From Echiichthys vipera (lineage: Eukaryota; Chordata; Actinopteri; Perciformes; Trachinidae), in NCBI GenBank assembly GCA_963691815.1, contig OY829652.1:21580558-21644557 (forward strand): a stretch of DNA of 64,000 nt, in the 5' to 3' direction. A model generated the notes under the pieces. The model had not been told where the DNA came from. It saw only the letters and a list, made by a program, of their open reading frames with translations, and searched no databases. Numbering within the stretch: position 1 is the stretch's first letter; each line of letters starts with the position of its first letter. Made by a program: the position numbers and the translations under genes. Of this stretch, positions 12,205 through 32,100 are shown in pieces.

Positions 12205-12930
12205 TTTTGATTGATAAAACTTACTGTTATTTTTTTAATGTTAACTTTCCCACATCATGATGCTGATAAAAATGAATGTAATTTAGCTGTTTTTCAGTAA
12301 TGCTTAAGCTAATTTATTATCACTTTTTATGGTTTTGTTAAGGATATGAAAAGTGCCAAATGTCAAGTGTGTTTGGTGCTTGAAAAGGTATTGATCCAAA
12401 ATAAAGTCTATACTGCTGTATGTGTTGATTGAAAACTCTTCTCAAATTATTGAGCAAAACACTAACTCCTGATGTGATGACGTTAGTATGCTGTTTTGTT
12501 TTTTCAGGATTCCATTTTCTCATAATGATAGTGTTTAAATAAGAAAAAAGACTTGAAAGAGCCCAGGAACCATTTCAGAGTAAATATGACCTTAAGTCAG
12601 ACAGAAAGTGATGTTCCTGAAGGTGACACACAGGAAGCGAGGGGGATTTATTTGTTAAAAGAAATAAATAATTTATAGGGCTTGCCTTCCAAATGTCTCT
12701 AATGCATTTCAGAAAAGGATTAAAATGTTACATGTTGTAGGTAGAAAAGCAGTGCACAGCAGCCGTTGAGAACATGAGAATATATTTGTTTTGTTGTAAA
12801 TACCGATAAGCTGTTGCAACGCAAGTGTGCAAATGTTATGTACTGGATGCGTTTAAACATTTTTTGTTAGTGTGACTATACTGTGTATATTTTCTATACT
12901 TTTTCAAATAAATTATTCATAAGTTGAACA
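12205..12930 (+). other. 3' untranslated region with poly(A) signals
   Basis: AT-rich DNA follows the TAG at 12202-12204. AATAAA hexamers occur at about 12400-12405 and 12907-12912, with a further one near 12663. The first would give a ~215-nt 3'UTR and the last a ~720-nt one. Which is used cannot be told from sequence. Confidence 0.6.
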
Positions 12931-19039
<6,109 letters not shown>

Positions 19040-19560
19040 AATTATTTAAACGTAAAGCTGAAATCCTACTTTCCGTGTCCGTGTGTCCGCAAGGGTCAGC
19101 CTCGGACCCCGTGACGTAAAGGGCGTCCTCCTGTTGTCATCCGCCCATGTCCTTGTGACAGTGTGGACATTTAACATATAAACAGTACACTAAAATATGT
19201 TTATGAAAACACTTTCTGCAAGAAATAGGCAATACAGTAACATAATCTTGGTTCATATTTAATCAGCACTGCCAATTTTCACAGTTTGATCAGAGTTGAG
19301 AGTAGTCATTGGCTCCTCTGCTCTGAGTGGTTGTTTTACTTCAGGCGTGGTGGAAACTAGTAGATACCATTAGGATCACACAGAGATGGCTTTGGAAGCA
19401 GACAGGCACAGAAGATGGAGGTAGAGATACAATACTATTTCACAGATCGTCTGGCTCATTGTGCTGTCGGGATATAGTGACAGTTTCAGCAAATATGGGG
19501 GTCAAAAGCTAAAAATGTTGGGAAACATGGGTTTATTCTTTCGCAATGCCAACATTTTGA
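19040..19560 (+). repeat. MITE-like interspersed element, copy 1
   Basis: It shares ordered phrases with the copy at 42013-43115: cactaaaatatgttt then gaaaacacttt; a ctcctctgctctgagtgg-like motif; a ccattaggatcacacagag-like motif; and ggatatagtgacagtttcag. It begins near gtaaagctgaaatcctac, and the other copy ends gacttcagcttt, which suggests inverted ends. It has no coding capacity and its class is unassigned. Confidence 0.6.
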
Positions 19561-22284
19561 GGAGTATGATGTACAATATTTCTTTATAAATCATAATTGA
19601 GTTGAGGTATAAAGTAGCATCATATGTAATATTAGAGAATATAACATAATATCCCTTTATGTGTATATATAAACTATTAACATAATAGTTAGTTTTAATT
19701 AGAAGACCGAGTGAGTGAAATTATTACTGGCTCTTTAGTTCGGAGCAAAGCGCTGATGTAGTTTCTCCTGGCCTCCTCAGGGTGCTCTCAGTACATCAGT
19801 CTATCTATACTGGCGTTCAATCACAAAACCCTCACCAGCCGGAGCCGGGCTCCTCTGAAGGATCTTTCCCCGAGGAGAGTCTTTCTTCCGGAAGGTTTTG
19901 TAATACCAGCCCAAATCTTTTTCAAGTGAGCAACACTCAGATGTTGTAGAAGTGGGTATTGGTCTGCAGCCCTCTCTCTCCCTCCCCCACATCCCTCTAT
20001 CCTCCCCCGCCCTCCTCCATCTCCTCCTCCCATGTTTGGCATCTCTTTTGTTCCTTTCATTCTCTGCTCCACTTTCAGTAGGTGTGAACATATCTGTGGG
20101 TTTATTTTATTTTTATTTCTCTTATGGAAGTCTTTTACACAAGAAGGACTAACGCACAGTATGAGGCGTGGGCTGCAGTATCACAGAGACAGTAGGAGGA
20201 AGGTGTGATAAGAACCCTGCAGGTTTGGAATGGGATCACGCGTCATGCTTTACTGTACAGCCTCAGTCTGTTAGTTTGGTTTGGCCTTAGTTTTTTCCAG
20301 CCCACTCATCCCAGCTTGCAGCAGCTGAAGGTTTTTGGAGTAAGTTCGAAACACAAAGACTCAGTTTTCCCTTTTCATTGTCTGGCTTTTACCTAACATA
20401 CTTTGCATTGAACTGTCGTTCCTCTGTTTTCATTTACCTGCTGCCTCCCTACTGCTCCCACGGTCAAGATAAAGGTATACCAACACTGTCAGCAGTTCCT
20501 CAATGAATTCCCAGCGAGCTTCAATTTTCAGACTCATCCATAATTCACCAACAGAGGGCACCGAACAGAGTGGCTTCTAGCTGGATTAAAGGACCATGTA
20601 TCTTTTCGGTTTCATTTCAATTGATTTCATATTCATTGAAAAGACATCCAATTTCAATATGTTGAAAAGGAAAAGGAACCAACATGGAGTAGAAACTGCG
20701 GGGAGATGGACCCTGACTACAAACACATTAGCATGGATGGCTATGAGCTGTTCATGGGTATTCTGAGGCTGCTGCTGATTTAACAACAAGTTGTCTTTTG
20801 TGAAAATTGTCCATTGTTACTATTTTGTCTTAATGCAACAACTTGAAAAATAGATCATCCTAAAGGGGTAATTCAGCGTCTCAGTGATGGACTTGTAATA
20901 AGTTGGGTGATGTGAAACAGACGGATACTGTCGGTCAGTATAGGCAGAGGTATTCTATGATGCTGTTCAATGGCATCTTTCTTTTATCTGACTGAATACC
21001 TCCTGGTTTGCTCGGTAGGCTATTTGTCATCTTTTCTATTGGTAAGCTGTCACCCATCCGTGCCGCTTTCAACTGCTCAACCATGGCACAGTAAGATCAC
21101 ATAGTATGAAGAGCGACAACGGTGTAGGCAGTATCAAAAGACTAAGGTCACACGGTCACACATACACTTTGCTACTGAAGCTATGGTTTATTCACCCTTT
21201 GCTGATAAAATAGAAGTGAATGGGAGGTGAATGTTTATGTGTGAATGAACCAGATTTTAAACCAAATCACAATTTTTTCCTAAACCTTGCCATGTACTTT
21301 TCTTGCCCAAACCTAACCAAGTAATGTTTGTTTGAATGTACAAAAGGACACTCAGAGTGTTAAAAAGTGATGCCAAGGGGTCCTAACAATGTCCGTTACC
21401 ATGTGAATAGATAATAAACGGCCGGCTTCACCTACTGGTTCTTCTAACTCAACTACAGGATGAGGCTGATGACTTCTAATTATAACCATTCGATGGAGCG
21501 ATGATTTTCCAATCAGGTGTTATCACACAGGTTTTCTGTCATATATTTAATGTCTCAAGTAACAGACGTAATGTTTTATTTTTTTACTAGAGCAGCTAAA
21601 GCTTGACTGTAAAGGGGGGAGAGTGAAGGGATGACACACAGCAAAGAGCCGCAGGTGGGATAAAAACCAGGCCGCTGCCAAGGACTGAGCCTGCATGGGG
21701 CGCACGCCCAGCAACCTCCAGGCCTGAGAAATGAAGCTACTGCATAAGTGCCAAAAACTGCAGTTCATCAAGTGGTTGAGGCTGGCTCCAAAAGTGAATT
21801 GATCCCCATAAAGCTGTTAAAATGGCCAACTTTACAGCAGAAACACATGTTTACAAATGACATGTGAATAAATTGAAAATTATCCCAGCTAGTGACAACA
21901 GGTTGGATTTTCCAGAAACCATTTCTTTAAGATGTTCGGAAAATGAGGTGAGAGTAGATAAACTGCGTATTGCACTAGTTATAGAGTTACAGGCATTAGT
22001 CGCTCTGTAGGAAAAAATTGCTTGGCCAAAAGCATTGCTCCTATAGGGAACAGTGCAATTACCTCTGGAGCTGGTTCTGGTCGTGTTGTTCATGTTCCTT
22101 TTAATATATTGTTGCAAAGGTGGTGGTTAACATTTTGTTATGCTGTAATAATGTGAGACTTGGAGTGCAGGAAATTCAAATGAGCAATCAATGACAGTAA
22201 ATATGTATAAATTGATGAATGGAAAAAAAAAGTTAATGTTTATAAAAAAAAATAAAGGTTGGAAACGCTGGCTATCTTTAAGCA
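19561..22284. other. Intergenic DNA, no gene seen
   Basis: No frame resembles a protein. Around 21230-21410 there is a degenerate tract (ccaaacctaaccaagtaatg) of a kind common in fish genomes, with no clear borders. Confidence 0.4.
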
Positions 22285-22400
22285 ATATCTTTATTTGCAA
22301 TTGGTCCATTGTTATCCCCAAAGCAATTTCAGTCAAAAGCAACTGGACTTAGTTATTTGTCTAAGAAGACGCTTCACCCCTCATCCAAGAGGCTTCTTGT
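22285..22400 (-). mobile_element. 3' tail of a Penelope-like retroelement, minus strand
   Basis: The segments caaagcaatttcagtcaaaa, then gcaactggactt, then cgcttcacccctcatccaag, then aggcttctt are the reverse complement of the tail at about 54895-54975 (gaagcctcttggatgag, then gtgaaacgtcttcc, then caagtccagttgcttttgac). The 54-kb copy is joined to GIY-YIG-type coding remnants, so this is the same element family in opposite orientation. No coding part is visible here. Confidence 0.65.
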
Positions 22401-22639
22401 CCGAACAGGCGCACATAAGCCGCAGCTAGGCGCGGTGCGGTTGCACTCTCACTGGTCAAACGAACTAGGCTTTACCCATAAAACCTGTTTGGGCACGGTA
22501 CGGATGGCCCTTACAATGAGGCCAAGGGGAGACTGGACCTGCATCTGACGTGTCAGTTTTAACAACTGACTGCAACCGCTACTAGTGACTGGGGGAAAAC
22601 AGACTGAAATAAGGAAAAGCAAGAATTGCTTCTCCGGAA

Positions 22640-23100
22640 AGTTCAATTCAATTCAATTCAAATTCAATTCAAAAAACTTTATTTGTCCCCGGGGGGCAAT
22701 TCAAGGCACACAGAGCAGCAAATCACGACAGTGCAATAATACAAAAAACATTTTAACCTAACACAAGAATAAAGTGTAAAAGAAGAGTAAGTGTCAGGAT
22801 GTTAGTGTGTTAGTACAGGTAGGATAAGTGTCAGGATGTTAGTGTGTTAGTACAGGTTAGATACAGAGAACATCGTCGGCGTGAGATGTAGAAAGACATG
22901 TGTGTATCAGATGTAAGCAGACATGTGAACAGGTGTATATGATGTAAACAATGTAAACACGCAGTAGACTGTTGAAACAGGTATAAACAGAACTGTAGTG
23001 CAGAAAAGATATAAGTGGACAGTGATCAGATCCAGATGAGGTCAGACATGATACATGTGTGTAATGAGCAGACGTAACAGAACTATAGTGCAGTAATAGA
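22640..23100 (-). repeat. LINE-like 3' end with (attca)n terminus and internal tandem duplication
   Basis: The left edge is a run of attcaattca units followed by aactttatttgtccccgggg and gcaattcaaggcacacagag, a combination I know as the antisense end of a common fish LINE-like repeat. Inside, a ~37-bp unit around gtcaggatgttagtgtgtta is tandemly duplicated at about 22791-22860. No coding frame. The right border is uncertain. Confidence 0.5.
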
Positions 23101-23754
23101 GTATAAATATAATATATAACTATAAGCTAAATAATAAAGTGAATAATAAAGTGATGGTGGTGCATGGCAGGAAAACAGCTCTCCAAACAGCAACTCATTT
23201 TCGACTACTGGTCTGAAGAAAAGGAAACAGAGAGGATATCCACCAGATGTCTCAGTAGATTTGAACACTGAAGAGGAACATTTATTAAGAACAAGTATTG
23301 GTGTCAATAGGGGAGGTTATGGTTTTGCAGTAAGAGTTGATTGTTAGACACAGAAAGTTACATTTTTTATTACTATGATCAGACAAAACCTTTTTTAGCT
23401 CACGTAAGACAAAATTAGTTATTAAAGGCAACACTGATTCTTTCTTATAAAACAAACCAACCATTGTGGAATATCTCAAATATAACTCCCATTTTACCTG
23501 AAGAGACATCGTAGATGTCACAGGTTGAAGTTTCAGGTGATTGATTTAGAAAATGCAATATTGTAGCATCACTGTCCATCCTGACTCATTATTCTGGTTT
23601 GTTCGTTTTTTTTGCTTTCACTCTCAATGGTATTTGAATTTTTTTTTTAATTTGATGGTACAGTTTTCTGGAAAACCTGTTGAGAAACTCCAATAGTGAT
23701 GGTGAAGTTTTCAAAAACATGCATCTTGTTTTTGCAAATTGAAGCATTAGATAT

Positions 23755-23836
23755 AACAACAACAACAAAAATAATAATAATAATAACAATAATAATAATA
23801 ATGATAATAATGATAATAATAATAATGATAATAATA
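23755..23836. repeat. (AAT)n-rich microsatellite with AAC and ATG variants
   Basis: About 80 bp of aat/ata trinucleotides interspersed with aac and atg variant units. The minus-strand open frame with long Leu runs is an artefact of this repeat. Confidence 0.95.
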
Positions 23837-24899
23837 AGTGGGTCCTGACTGCATCCAGAGAAACCGGGTGGGTTTCAAAAAAATAAATTGAAAAATTCTA
23901 TCTCCACTTATGGATTATTTTATGTTTTTGTGGAGATCTCCAAAAACCTGTATAAAAAAAACTTGGCCAATGACTGACTTTTTAGACTGTGACTGCTGAG
24001 GCAAACAGCCTCCACCGACTTAAACTGACCTCCCTGATCGAGCTCTTATTGTTTCAACATGAACTAATCTTTTTAATTTTTGCATGATGGTTGTATGTCA
24101 GCAGTTTCATGTCGATTAACAAATACTGACAAATTAACAAATGACACTATTGTATTTTCGAAGTGTGCACGTCCTGCATGATACCCATTGTCACACTTAT
24201 GTGTTTTGTCAGCCTGAAGCGCTGTACGTTCTTAATTTTTGAGCTTTGATCCTACAGCTGAAGATGGAGAACCATTCTTGGTTGGAAATGTTTAACAGTG
24301 GATCAAAATGGGATGGGATGCATTGTTTGATACATAGTGTGTAACGATGATTCTGTGTTTCTTTATAGATGGTTCTGCAAGGACTGCTCTTTCTGTGCTT
24401 CTCTATGAACTAAACTGCCAAATAACTTGTCTGCTAAGGCGACAGAGTTATTTGCACTTGTGTATGAAAAGTGGTATACAAATAAAGTTGCCTTGCCATG
24501 CCTTATTTGTATTAGTCTGTGGTTTTCATTCTAGGAGCAACAGATGATACAATGGCATTGAGTCACAATATGCTTTAAGAGTGTCCATAACTTTCACACT
24601 CTGGGAAAAACTGAAAACTCATCTTTAACCCTTTGTCTCCAACACTTTTACATGTTTACAGAGTTCACACTGACTGTAACAACTCAGTTTTCACAGAGCA
24701 ATGTCTCCGACGGTGTTTCATGCGTTGGTAATCTCTGACACCAGAAAAACATGGAGAGAAGAAAATGGCGTCCATGGCATCAATAAAACAAGGAAACCTA
24801 TATAGTGACAGTGATCTTAGATAAAGATATAGTATAAATAATTTTGTTTTGTTTTAATGTTTTATTTCTTGTTTTGCTGGGTTTTATTGTTAGCCTTCC
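23837..24899. other. Intergenic DNA, no gene seen
   Basis: No supported coding region, RNA gene or recognised repeat. AT-rich throughout. Confidence 0.4.
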
Positions 24900-25342
24900 T
24901 TGTTATATTCTGGTAAACAACATTCTGACAATGTTCATAAATAAGGGTCATCAGATGAGACCAGGTTGATTTCTTAAAAGTTATGGTTGACACTTTGTGT
25001 GAACAGGGAGGAATGTGAGAAATCAATTTTATATAGTGGGTTTTTCTGAGATTAAGGTGAGAAAATCCTTGGTTTCTCAAACTGTGAATAAAATGTATCA
25101 ACGTAAAACGATGATAACATCCACTGGGGTCATAAACATTGGGTAGTGTGTTTGTTGTTATTGTTACTTTGATGTTCTTGTGTTTGTAAGGTGCTTTGAT
25201 GTGACTTCATATATGCTGAAGCTATCTGGAGAAAGCTAGAGAACACTTGGACCCCGTTGTGGTAGCGTCTCTCCTGTATGCATGCAGCTTAGTAAAGACA
25301 TGATTTGAGAAACACTGAGGACTCAAGAGAATTTCTTTCACA
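24900..25342 (+). mobile_element. Solo LTR-like element, copy 1 (sense orientation)
   Basis: The right part is the reverse complement of sequences at 53039-53392 and 57814-58227, sharing gtgctttgatgtga, tgtatgcatgcagcttagta, aagacatgatttgagaaac, and the terminus gagaatttctttcaca. In this orientation AGTAAA followed by a ~60-bp tail ending in CA looks like the R-U5 end of an LTR. The left border is uncertain (possibly tggtaaac near 24911), and the left half is diverged or replaced. No internal coding region or target duplication was found. Confidence 0.5.
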
Positions 25343-25639
25343 ACAATCCATCATATTTTTGACAGAATTAGGTCATGATGTCACTAGCACCTATTGACCA
25401 TCCATCAATTTATTTATTTATTAATTTATTTGTATTGCTCTGTACCGTTCATGAAGTGAGTGCTCAGGTTTTTTCCGGTAAGTGAAGTTCTAGTCTTATT
25501 AGCTAGCATTATCATTTCTCAGCAGTCAAGATAATAATCTCACGCTGCGATGTCAATATCAACATCACATATTAATTTAAGTCCCCCTGCAGACATCAGT
25601 ATTACAATTATGTGTACTGTTTACAACAGATTTGTGGGT

Positions 25640-25820
25640 GTGAAGGGAAAGTTATGCAAAGCTATTGCATAAATTAATTTAAAACTATATATGCATAGCT
25701 TTTTGTGTTGATCATTTTAGGTAAATTCCACTGACCATGTGATTCATTGCGCAGACCACATCTGAAACCATCGATCTGGCTTAAACCTGGTTTCTGTTGA
25801 ACTTTTGCTTTGTTACAGTT
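25640..25820 (+). repeat. Dispersed repeat, pair with 62290-62480
   Basis: The two segments share tgcaaagctattg, tatgcatagcttt, tgtgttgatcattttaggta (with small changes), cactgaccatgtgat and ccattgc-like words in the same order and orientation. No coding frame. The family is unnamed here. Confidence 0.6.
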
Positions 25821-26511
25821 CCTGTTTCTGCAAGTGTTATTTGCTGTGTCTAGACATATCACATGAGATATCTGATCATGTATGAAATGTCTTTTTCAAC
25901 TGCGTCTTGGTCAGTTTGTTTGCTCACTGATCTGATCCATACTCGAGTGTGACTCTGTGTTTGCTCTAAAACCCTTATATATAATAACCATTAAATACAG
26001 ATCTTTGTCTACATTTAATTTATTCTCATCAGTTACATTTCCACCAATTAATTGGGGAATTATAATCTAAAGATCATTATCATTCTCATTGCGGATGGGT
26101 TGGTGTAATCTATATTCAGATTTATTGATTTGCTTTAAATTGATCGTTTGACATGCAAAACGTACTGTTTCCCACAGAATTTCTAGATTCTATTTTGTTC
26201 AGGGAGCAATTGAAAGAGCCACTAAGTAACTCCGTAGCCAACTTGTTAGCCTTCAAGTCAGACTTAGTTCAGCCCACCTCAGCTCCCCCCCTTTCCCATT
26301 TTTGGCTTAGCCGGGAACAGACAGAGCCATGACACCGCCATTTTGGCTCTTGAGAAACCACAGAGACAACATCCATTATTTATACAGTCTATGACTCCAG
26401 CCAGTAAACTGTAGAGGCCCGATTTTTACATGTCTTCTGCCATTTTACATTTCTGATCATGTATGGCTTAAACCCACAAGATCATGTAAATAGCACATTT
26501 TCATTTACCTT
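25821..26511. other. Non-coding DNA with a fragment of the 'atacagtctatg' repeat
   Basis: Around 26330-26395 the words ccgccattttggct and catttatacagtctatgac-like text match the end of the family seen at 31720-32100 and 62790-63060. The rest is unremarkable. Confidence 0.4.
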
Positions 26512-26803
26512 TAAGGTCAAACGTGTAGGATTTGGTGTCAACTAGCTGTGAGGTTGCAGAGTGCAACCAAATGAAACTTCTCCCATGTGCCAAGCATGGG
26601 CCGTGCAACATGGTGGATCATGGAAGAGGAACCCGCTCTATATATGTAGATATACAGGTAAATGCTAATGATATTCTCATGCTAAGGTAACGAAAACATG
26701 ACACTTATTTTAAAGTGATTATACACTAAAGAAAACATACTTATTATTACACTCCATTTCTGCCAATACATCACCCTAAATCTTACACACTGGTCTTTTA
26801 AAT
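26512..26803. mobile_element. MITE with short terminal inverted repeats (~290 bp)
   Basis: The element opens with gtgtaggattt and closes with aaatcttacacac, which are near-perfect inverted termini. Internal phrases such as gtgattatacactaaagaaaa, catacttattattacactcc and atttctgccaata match a very common fish MITE that I recognise by its cactggtcttt end. It is non-coding, and the transposase source is unknown. Confidence 0.75.
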
Positions 26804-29800
26804 AGAGTTTGTTCCCCTGCCTCCTTCAGTCTTTATGCTGAGCTTAACTAACCTTCTTCTGACTCCAGCTATGTGTTTAAAAACCTGATATGATATTAAT
26901 AGCGAACTTTGCATATCCTCAGAAAGAAAGAAAAGTAAAGTAAAGTATTCATTTAAATGGCAGCAAGCTCTTCGGGGCTACAGTATTTAAACCATGATCA
27001 CTGGGTCACCTCTTCCTCTCCTCCGTCTTTCTCTCCCTTCTTTTGTTTCCAGTCACACAGCCTCAGTCCCATCAGTACCTCTAAGCTGACATGTCCGCTG
27101 ATGTTAACAAATGACGAGCGTCCCCATTGACAGCGAGTCCATCTGTCTGTGTCAGAGTAATTGAATTTCATAAATATAATCAGAGGGGTCTGTTATGAAG
27201 GGACCTGTGTAGTCTGGCCTCCTCTGCGTCATGACTGTGTATCATTCTACACAAAACAGACATCATCTGCAACCACATTATCAAGAGGGAGCTTGAGCAT
27301 GGTTACCTCAAACACACATAGACATTAGTTTGGTATCTGAATGAGTAATGAACAGAGAATCTGCTGCACCATTTGTCTTGAAATCTAATAGGAAGAGGAT
27401 GTTGGCCAGTGGCCATGCTGGCTTGATTGATGGAGTAATGGAAGGACAATGGATTCTCTACTCCGGCGTCTCATGATTTGCTCTGGTTTGAAAACGAATT
27501 GTGCTTAAAAACTCAACCAGACAATTTGATATTACTCAAGTGAATTAATATACTGCATGCAATCTTCTACTATTGATCAAAACAAAAATAAAGCAGAAAA
27601 ACTGTAAAGCTGAAACCGTATAGATCACATTCATTATTAGCCAAAGCAGGGCCACAATATTCCCACTGCCGAGCATGTGCAAATTCAGCGTTATCTGTAT
27701 GTTCTGCTGAAACAGATGCTTCACAAGAACCTTATGCTGAATAGAAAGCATCTAATTAGCTGTTAAATGAGCCGAGCTTTGACCTGAGAAGCTCTCTCAG
27801 AAGGGTAGTTAATCCCTGTTGAAGCAGTTTGAGGAATTATTGATCCAAAGGCATATCAAGCTTTGAGGATGCTATTGACAGAAAGTACCCAGAGAGTCCT
27901 TCCACTCAAACTACAAACATACTACAGAGAATAAGAAAAACTCCACATGTAGATGATAACAACAGAGGGTGAACAGACAGGGTCTTCAGGGGTTCTTAGA
28001 GATGCCGACCTAATTAGTGGCAATAAAGACCTCGAAAACTCCTTTGACGATGGTGCTCTCGACAGAGATTATCCCGCTCCCATGCTGCAGAGATCAGAGC
28101 AACAAGCTGACATCCAGACTCTTCTGATTCTGTGAGCCACAACATAGTGTGAAATTACTTGATTCAGAAACCAAATAAACTTGTAAGGATCCATCTGAAG
28201 TTATCTTGGATCCATCTGATCTATTTGAAGCCACCAAGACTTCAATAAACACCCAGCAGGATAAACAATCACTATCTACTTTATAACATTTTCATTTGGA
28301 ACAATATCACAAGACAAAGATGGATCAAAGACAGAAATAACAGGACATGACCATGTTTCTGCCTCCCTTTGGAAAGCAATCGGACGGACGACTGTGACGT
28401 CTGCCAAAATCTTTCTGGAAGAGGAACGAAGCAGCTGTATCACTTGCTCTCTCATGCTCAAGTCCTGATAGATTTCATTTCCAAAACAATTGATAGTTTG
28501 TCGCATCTGCTGTGCTGTGGGACACACAGCCTGGGATATGGAAAGAGCGCTAACATATGGTAGATTTAATTAATGTGAACCATCTCATCGTCGCCTGTCT
28601 CCCTGTAGACAGTTTAGGTCTGGTAGACCCGGCAGACCTCCTGTGTTGGTGGGTTTCACAGGCGTTTTTCACTGTCGGATACACCTTACTGAATTAATTA
28701 GTGTGCTCTCTGCCCACATGAGCCTGGCTTTCACCTGCTCCCACTCAAAGCCGCCAAGTTGGGCTAAAGTTGCAAGAAAAATATAAAAAATTGTGTTTGA
28801 AAGTTGCCTGTTTAATATATATCCCCTAACTTGAAGAAAAATAACTTGAAATTTTATCTGTCTTTTTTGAGATTCACTCACTGCCATTTAGCCGAAATAC
28901 AGGAGATCAATGAGGCACTGTTTGTACTCAGTCATTTTTTCCCCCTTGTTCTGCTAAGGAGAGTGCTTCTTTAATGGATTTGAACACTAAACTGATGAAG
29001 GAGCATTTATTGGCTTATCGGGACAAATCACATTTTTGAGCAGGCTTTTAGAATCAGAGCCGCGGTCTGTAATGGGATAAACAAAATAGCCTTGTCTCAA
29101 ATGGGAGAGTGTGTGAATCCACCATTGCCAATAGAAAATATATATTCCAAAAGAGAAACCGAGAAACGTTGGCTCCTGCACATGGTTTTGGGAAAATTTC
29201 ATTAAAAAGATTGAGCCCTGTGCCTGCTGGCAAGTTAAGTCCCTCACTGGGTGTTAACCCTTTACTTACATACTTTACATCAAAGACATGCTCAATACAA
29301 AGTGCCTCATGTTTAAATTAAAATGTAGATTTGTTTAAATAAATGAGATTAAAATGTCCAAATAATGCATGTCCAGGCTCATAATCTTAGCTAATGCATC
29401 CAAAGCATTAAGCTTTAACACGACCCTGCCTTTGGTGTCAACTGAACTGTCCGAATATACAAAGTACCCAAAATAGAAAAGCCATTTTACAAGAGATTTT
29501 ATGGAGAGAAAAAAAGTTGGTGCTCCAGTGTTTTATCCGTGCAAGCAATCAGTCCACAAATTCGAAGAAGAGAGTCAATGTAGTGAGTACAAAAACACAA
29601 ATATCATCATTCTCCATTTGACAACATGTCAGCTTTATTTAACAGCACGATCTAATACGCTACATATTTGAATAATCAAATCAGCTCACCCGGGAGGAAA
29701 TGTAAGAAAAACAGCATTGATTGGGGGGCCAACTCAGCGCTCCGTCATTATCGACTGACCATGCTGTCAGAAAACAACTTGACAAGCTATTCACTCTGGA

Positions 29801-30382
29801 AACACAAAAAACAAAATTGGATAATCCAGCCATCAAAAGGGTGGCACTTTGAGATCATTCATGACTGATTTTCCAACTGATTATATTGATTAATATAGCT
29901 CAAATAGATCATATTCATCCAACGTACATCCATTTGCAACCCAGTTGAACAGAAGAGGGAAATGAATAAGAATACAGTCGACAGTATGTATTTCCTTTAT
30001 CATTCATTCAGAATGAAGTTCATTCTCTGCTTTTTAAATAAGGAAATAATGAATTTGCTGACATCAGAAAAACAGTATCCAGGATGGTCCGCAGGCTCTG
30101 GCCTTTTTCCATAGCAATACAATGATATAAAGGGTTTTTAGAACCATACAAATCTCTTGTTCATTCTCCCTGAATGATGAATACTGACTGTGTCAGCCAC
30201 GCAGCACATGAAAGACTTTCCATTATTTTGATAAACACCAAAAACCCTCCAGAAATCGATTTAACAGGCAGCCCGTGCTGACTGGTGTGAGTGAGGCGCT
30301 AAGTTGCAGAGCCGTGATGTGGAATCTTTGACAAATTATTATCTTTTTTATGAAAATATGTAGCCTGGTTCCAAAGAAGTTA
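26804..30382. other. Intergenic DNA, no gene seen
   Basis: No frame here looks conserved or family-like. The stretch is largely free of simple repeats; parts (for example 27000-27500 and 28560-29250) could be conserved non-coding DNA, but this is only an impression. Confidence 0.4.
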
Positions 30383-30625
30383 ATAGTAAATGGTCTTGCA
30401 TTTACAAAGCCCCTTTATAGTCTCAAAGCGCTCTACACTACATGCCACATTCACCCATTCACACACTGTGAAATGAGCTGCCTTGCATGGTGCCAACCTG
30501 CTTATCAGGTTCTAATGTTATGAAACAGTTCACACACACCAAGCATTCGTGAAGCAGTTTGCTCGGTATTGGGGCACAGTATTTCGCTCAAGGAATGAAT
30601 CCCTGATCTTCAGAAATAATGTGAT
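30383..30625 (+). repeat. Fish interspersed repeat (aaagcgctctacactacatg family)
   Basis: The phrases gtaaatggtcttgcattta, aaagcgctctacactacatg, ccacattcacccattcacac and a degraded ggggcacagtatttcgctcaag occur in the order of a very common fish repeat that usually ends in a cttgcccaaggacact-like motif. Non-coding, class not assigned. Confidence 0.75.
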
Positions 30626-31719
30626 TCTAATCATGCTTTATGAAATCAGGGGGCTGTGTTTGTCCGCCAGATTACGCATACACGTACGTGCAACCAAGAA
30701 ACCCGTAGAGTTATCAGTTTGTAACATTATGCATCTGTTTGACATCCTTTATTTACTTTATTTTTGTATTTATTTGTGTTTTTTTATCACACGGGGCCTG
30801 CGATAACAAGCAATGAGCACAACACTCATTTGTGTCTATAGTCTATATTTACTCTTCTTTTATCTCTGTTTTGGGTCCCCACCAATTACTGAGGGAAATA
30901 TCTGGGAAATAGCTGCCCTTCTGTGGCCAGAAAAATGAAAACAGTTCTTCTTTAGAGAAAAAAAAAAGGAAGCGCCGGGTGATAACTCTGGGTTTGGTTG
31001 TATGGTTGGTATATGATTACAGTAACTATTGATAACAATTATGATGTATGATTGGTTCTCACCAGCCTCTTTTTGCTATTGTTTCTCTTTCTTCCCACAA
31101 TTGTTGTGTTTGTTTTGTTCCTGCTAATTTTTTCAGCCATGGCCAAGCAGCCTGCTCAGGATTTATTCCACTGGGGAGGCTGTGACTCACCTGAGGGGGA
31201 ACCCTGCTGCTCTCCCCCAATAACAGCCAGCCAGTCTCTCCGGCCACCTGCTGGTCCACAGTGAAACCTTGTGATTGCAGAAGCTTGCCACTAATCCAGT
31301 CTACTGAAGAGAGGACAGGAAGACAGCACATTTTAAAACTAGCACGGTAGGCTGGTGTAGCAGACAAAAAGGGCGATGGTCTCTCTCCATCTCATTTACC
31401 AAATTGCTATACCTGTGAACCTCAATGTACAAACCATGTCCAAGCACTCTCTGTCCGGGCAGCTTTTCTTCACACAGTCATAGAATAAATTACAGGGCAC
31501 CATTTCTCCATTTCTATATCAATATGTTGCTATGCTACCATGCCCCTCTTTTCTCAGTACTGAGAAATCTTGTCATTCATGGTTTGCAAGGTCTAATGAC
31601 TAATGGGATCTCTGTAACTCAAGAGCTGGACACCATTCACTCCCATTAACTCTTTACATAAGAGGAGCAGAGGCTTTTACTTATTTATCTATTTATTTCT
31701 GAATTGTAAAAGGGTTTGA
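30626..31719. other. Intergenic DNA, no gene seen
   Basis: No supported gene. An A tract lies at about 30958-30967. Confidence 0.4.
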
Positions 31720-32100
31720 ATGATAGACTCTATGTATGGACTTGAGTGCTACCTCAAAGTGAACTCAAAGCATCTGGATCGCCCCCTGGTGACCGGCTGC
31801 AGTATAGCTTATAAGTCCCGCCGCCCCCTCCATGTTAGTCAAAGTATGTCTCAAAATATTTTTTTTGCATTAATGATTTATGTCAACATAGGAAGTTTTT
31901 ATCATGCTAATGATGTTCCTTTCTCGTGTATGTTTGATTTTAGTTTATTATTTGATGCTATAAAATCAGGGTGAAACAGCTGTGAATTAATCACGATTGG
32001 TTGGGCAGACACCCTTATCCAGGATATTTTGGCCTCACTTTTGTACAGTGGGAGAAAGTGGAGCCAAATCGCCCAGCGTTATACAAAGTCTGTGGTTTGA
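31720..32100 (+). repeat. Percomorph repeat (catctggatcgccccctggtg family), copy 1
   Basis: It carries catctggatcgccccctggt, ctgcagtatagcttataa, tttgatgctataaaatcagg, and cacttttgtacagtgggaga followed by a degraded atacaaagtctgtgg. The same order recurs at 62790-63060. I recognise the first and last phrases as a very common percomorph repeat. Short-range open frames inside it are not genes. Confidence 0.7.
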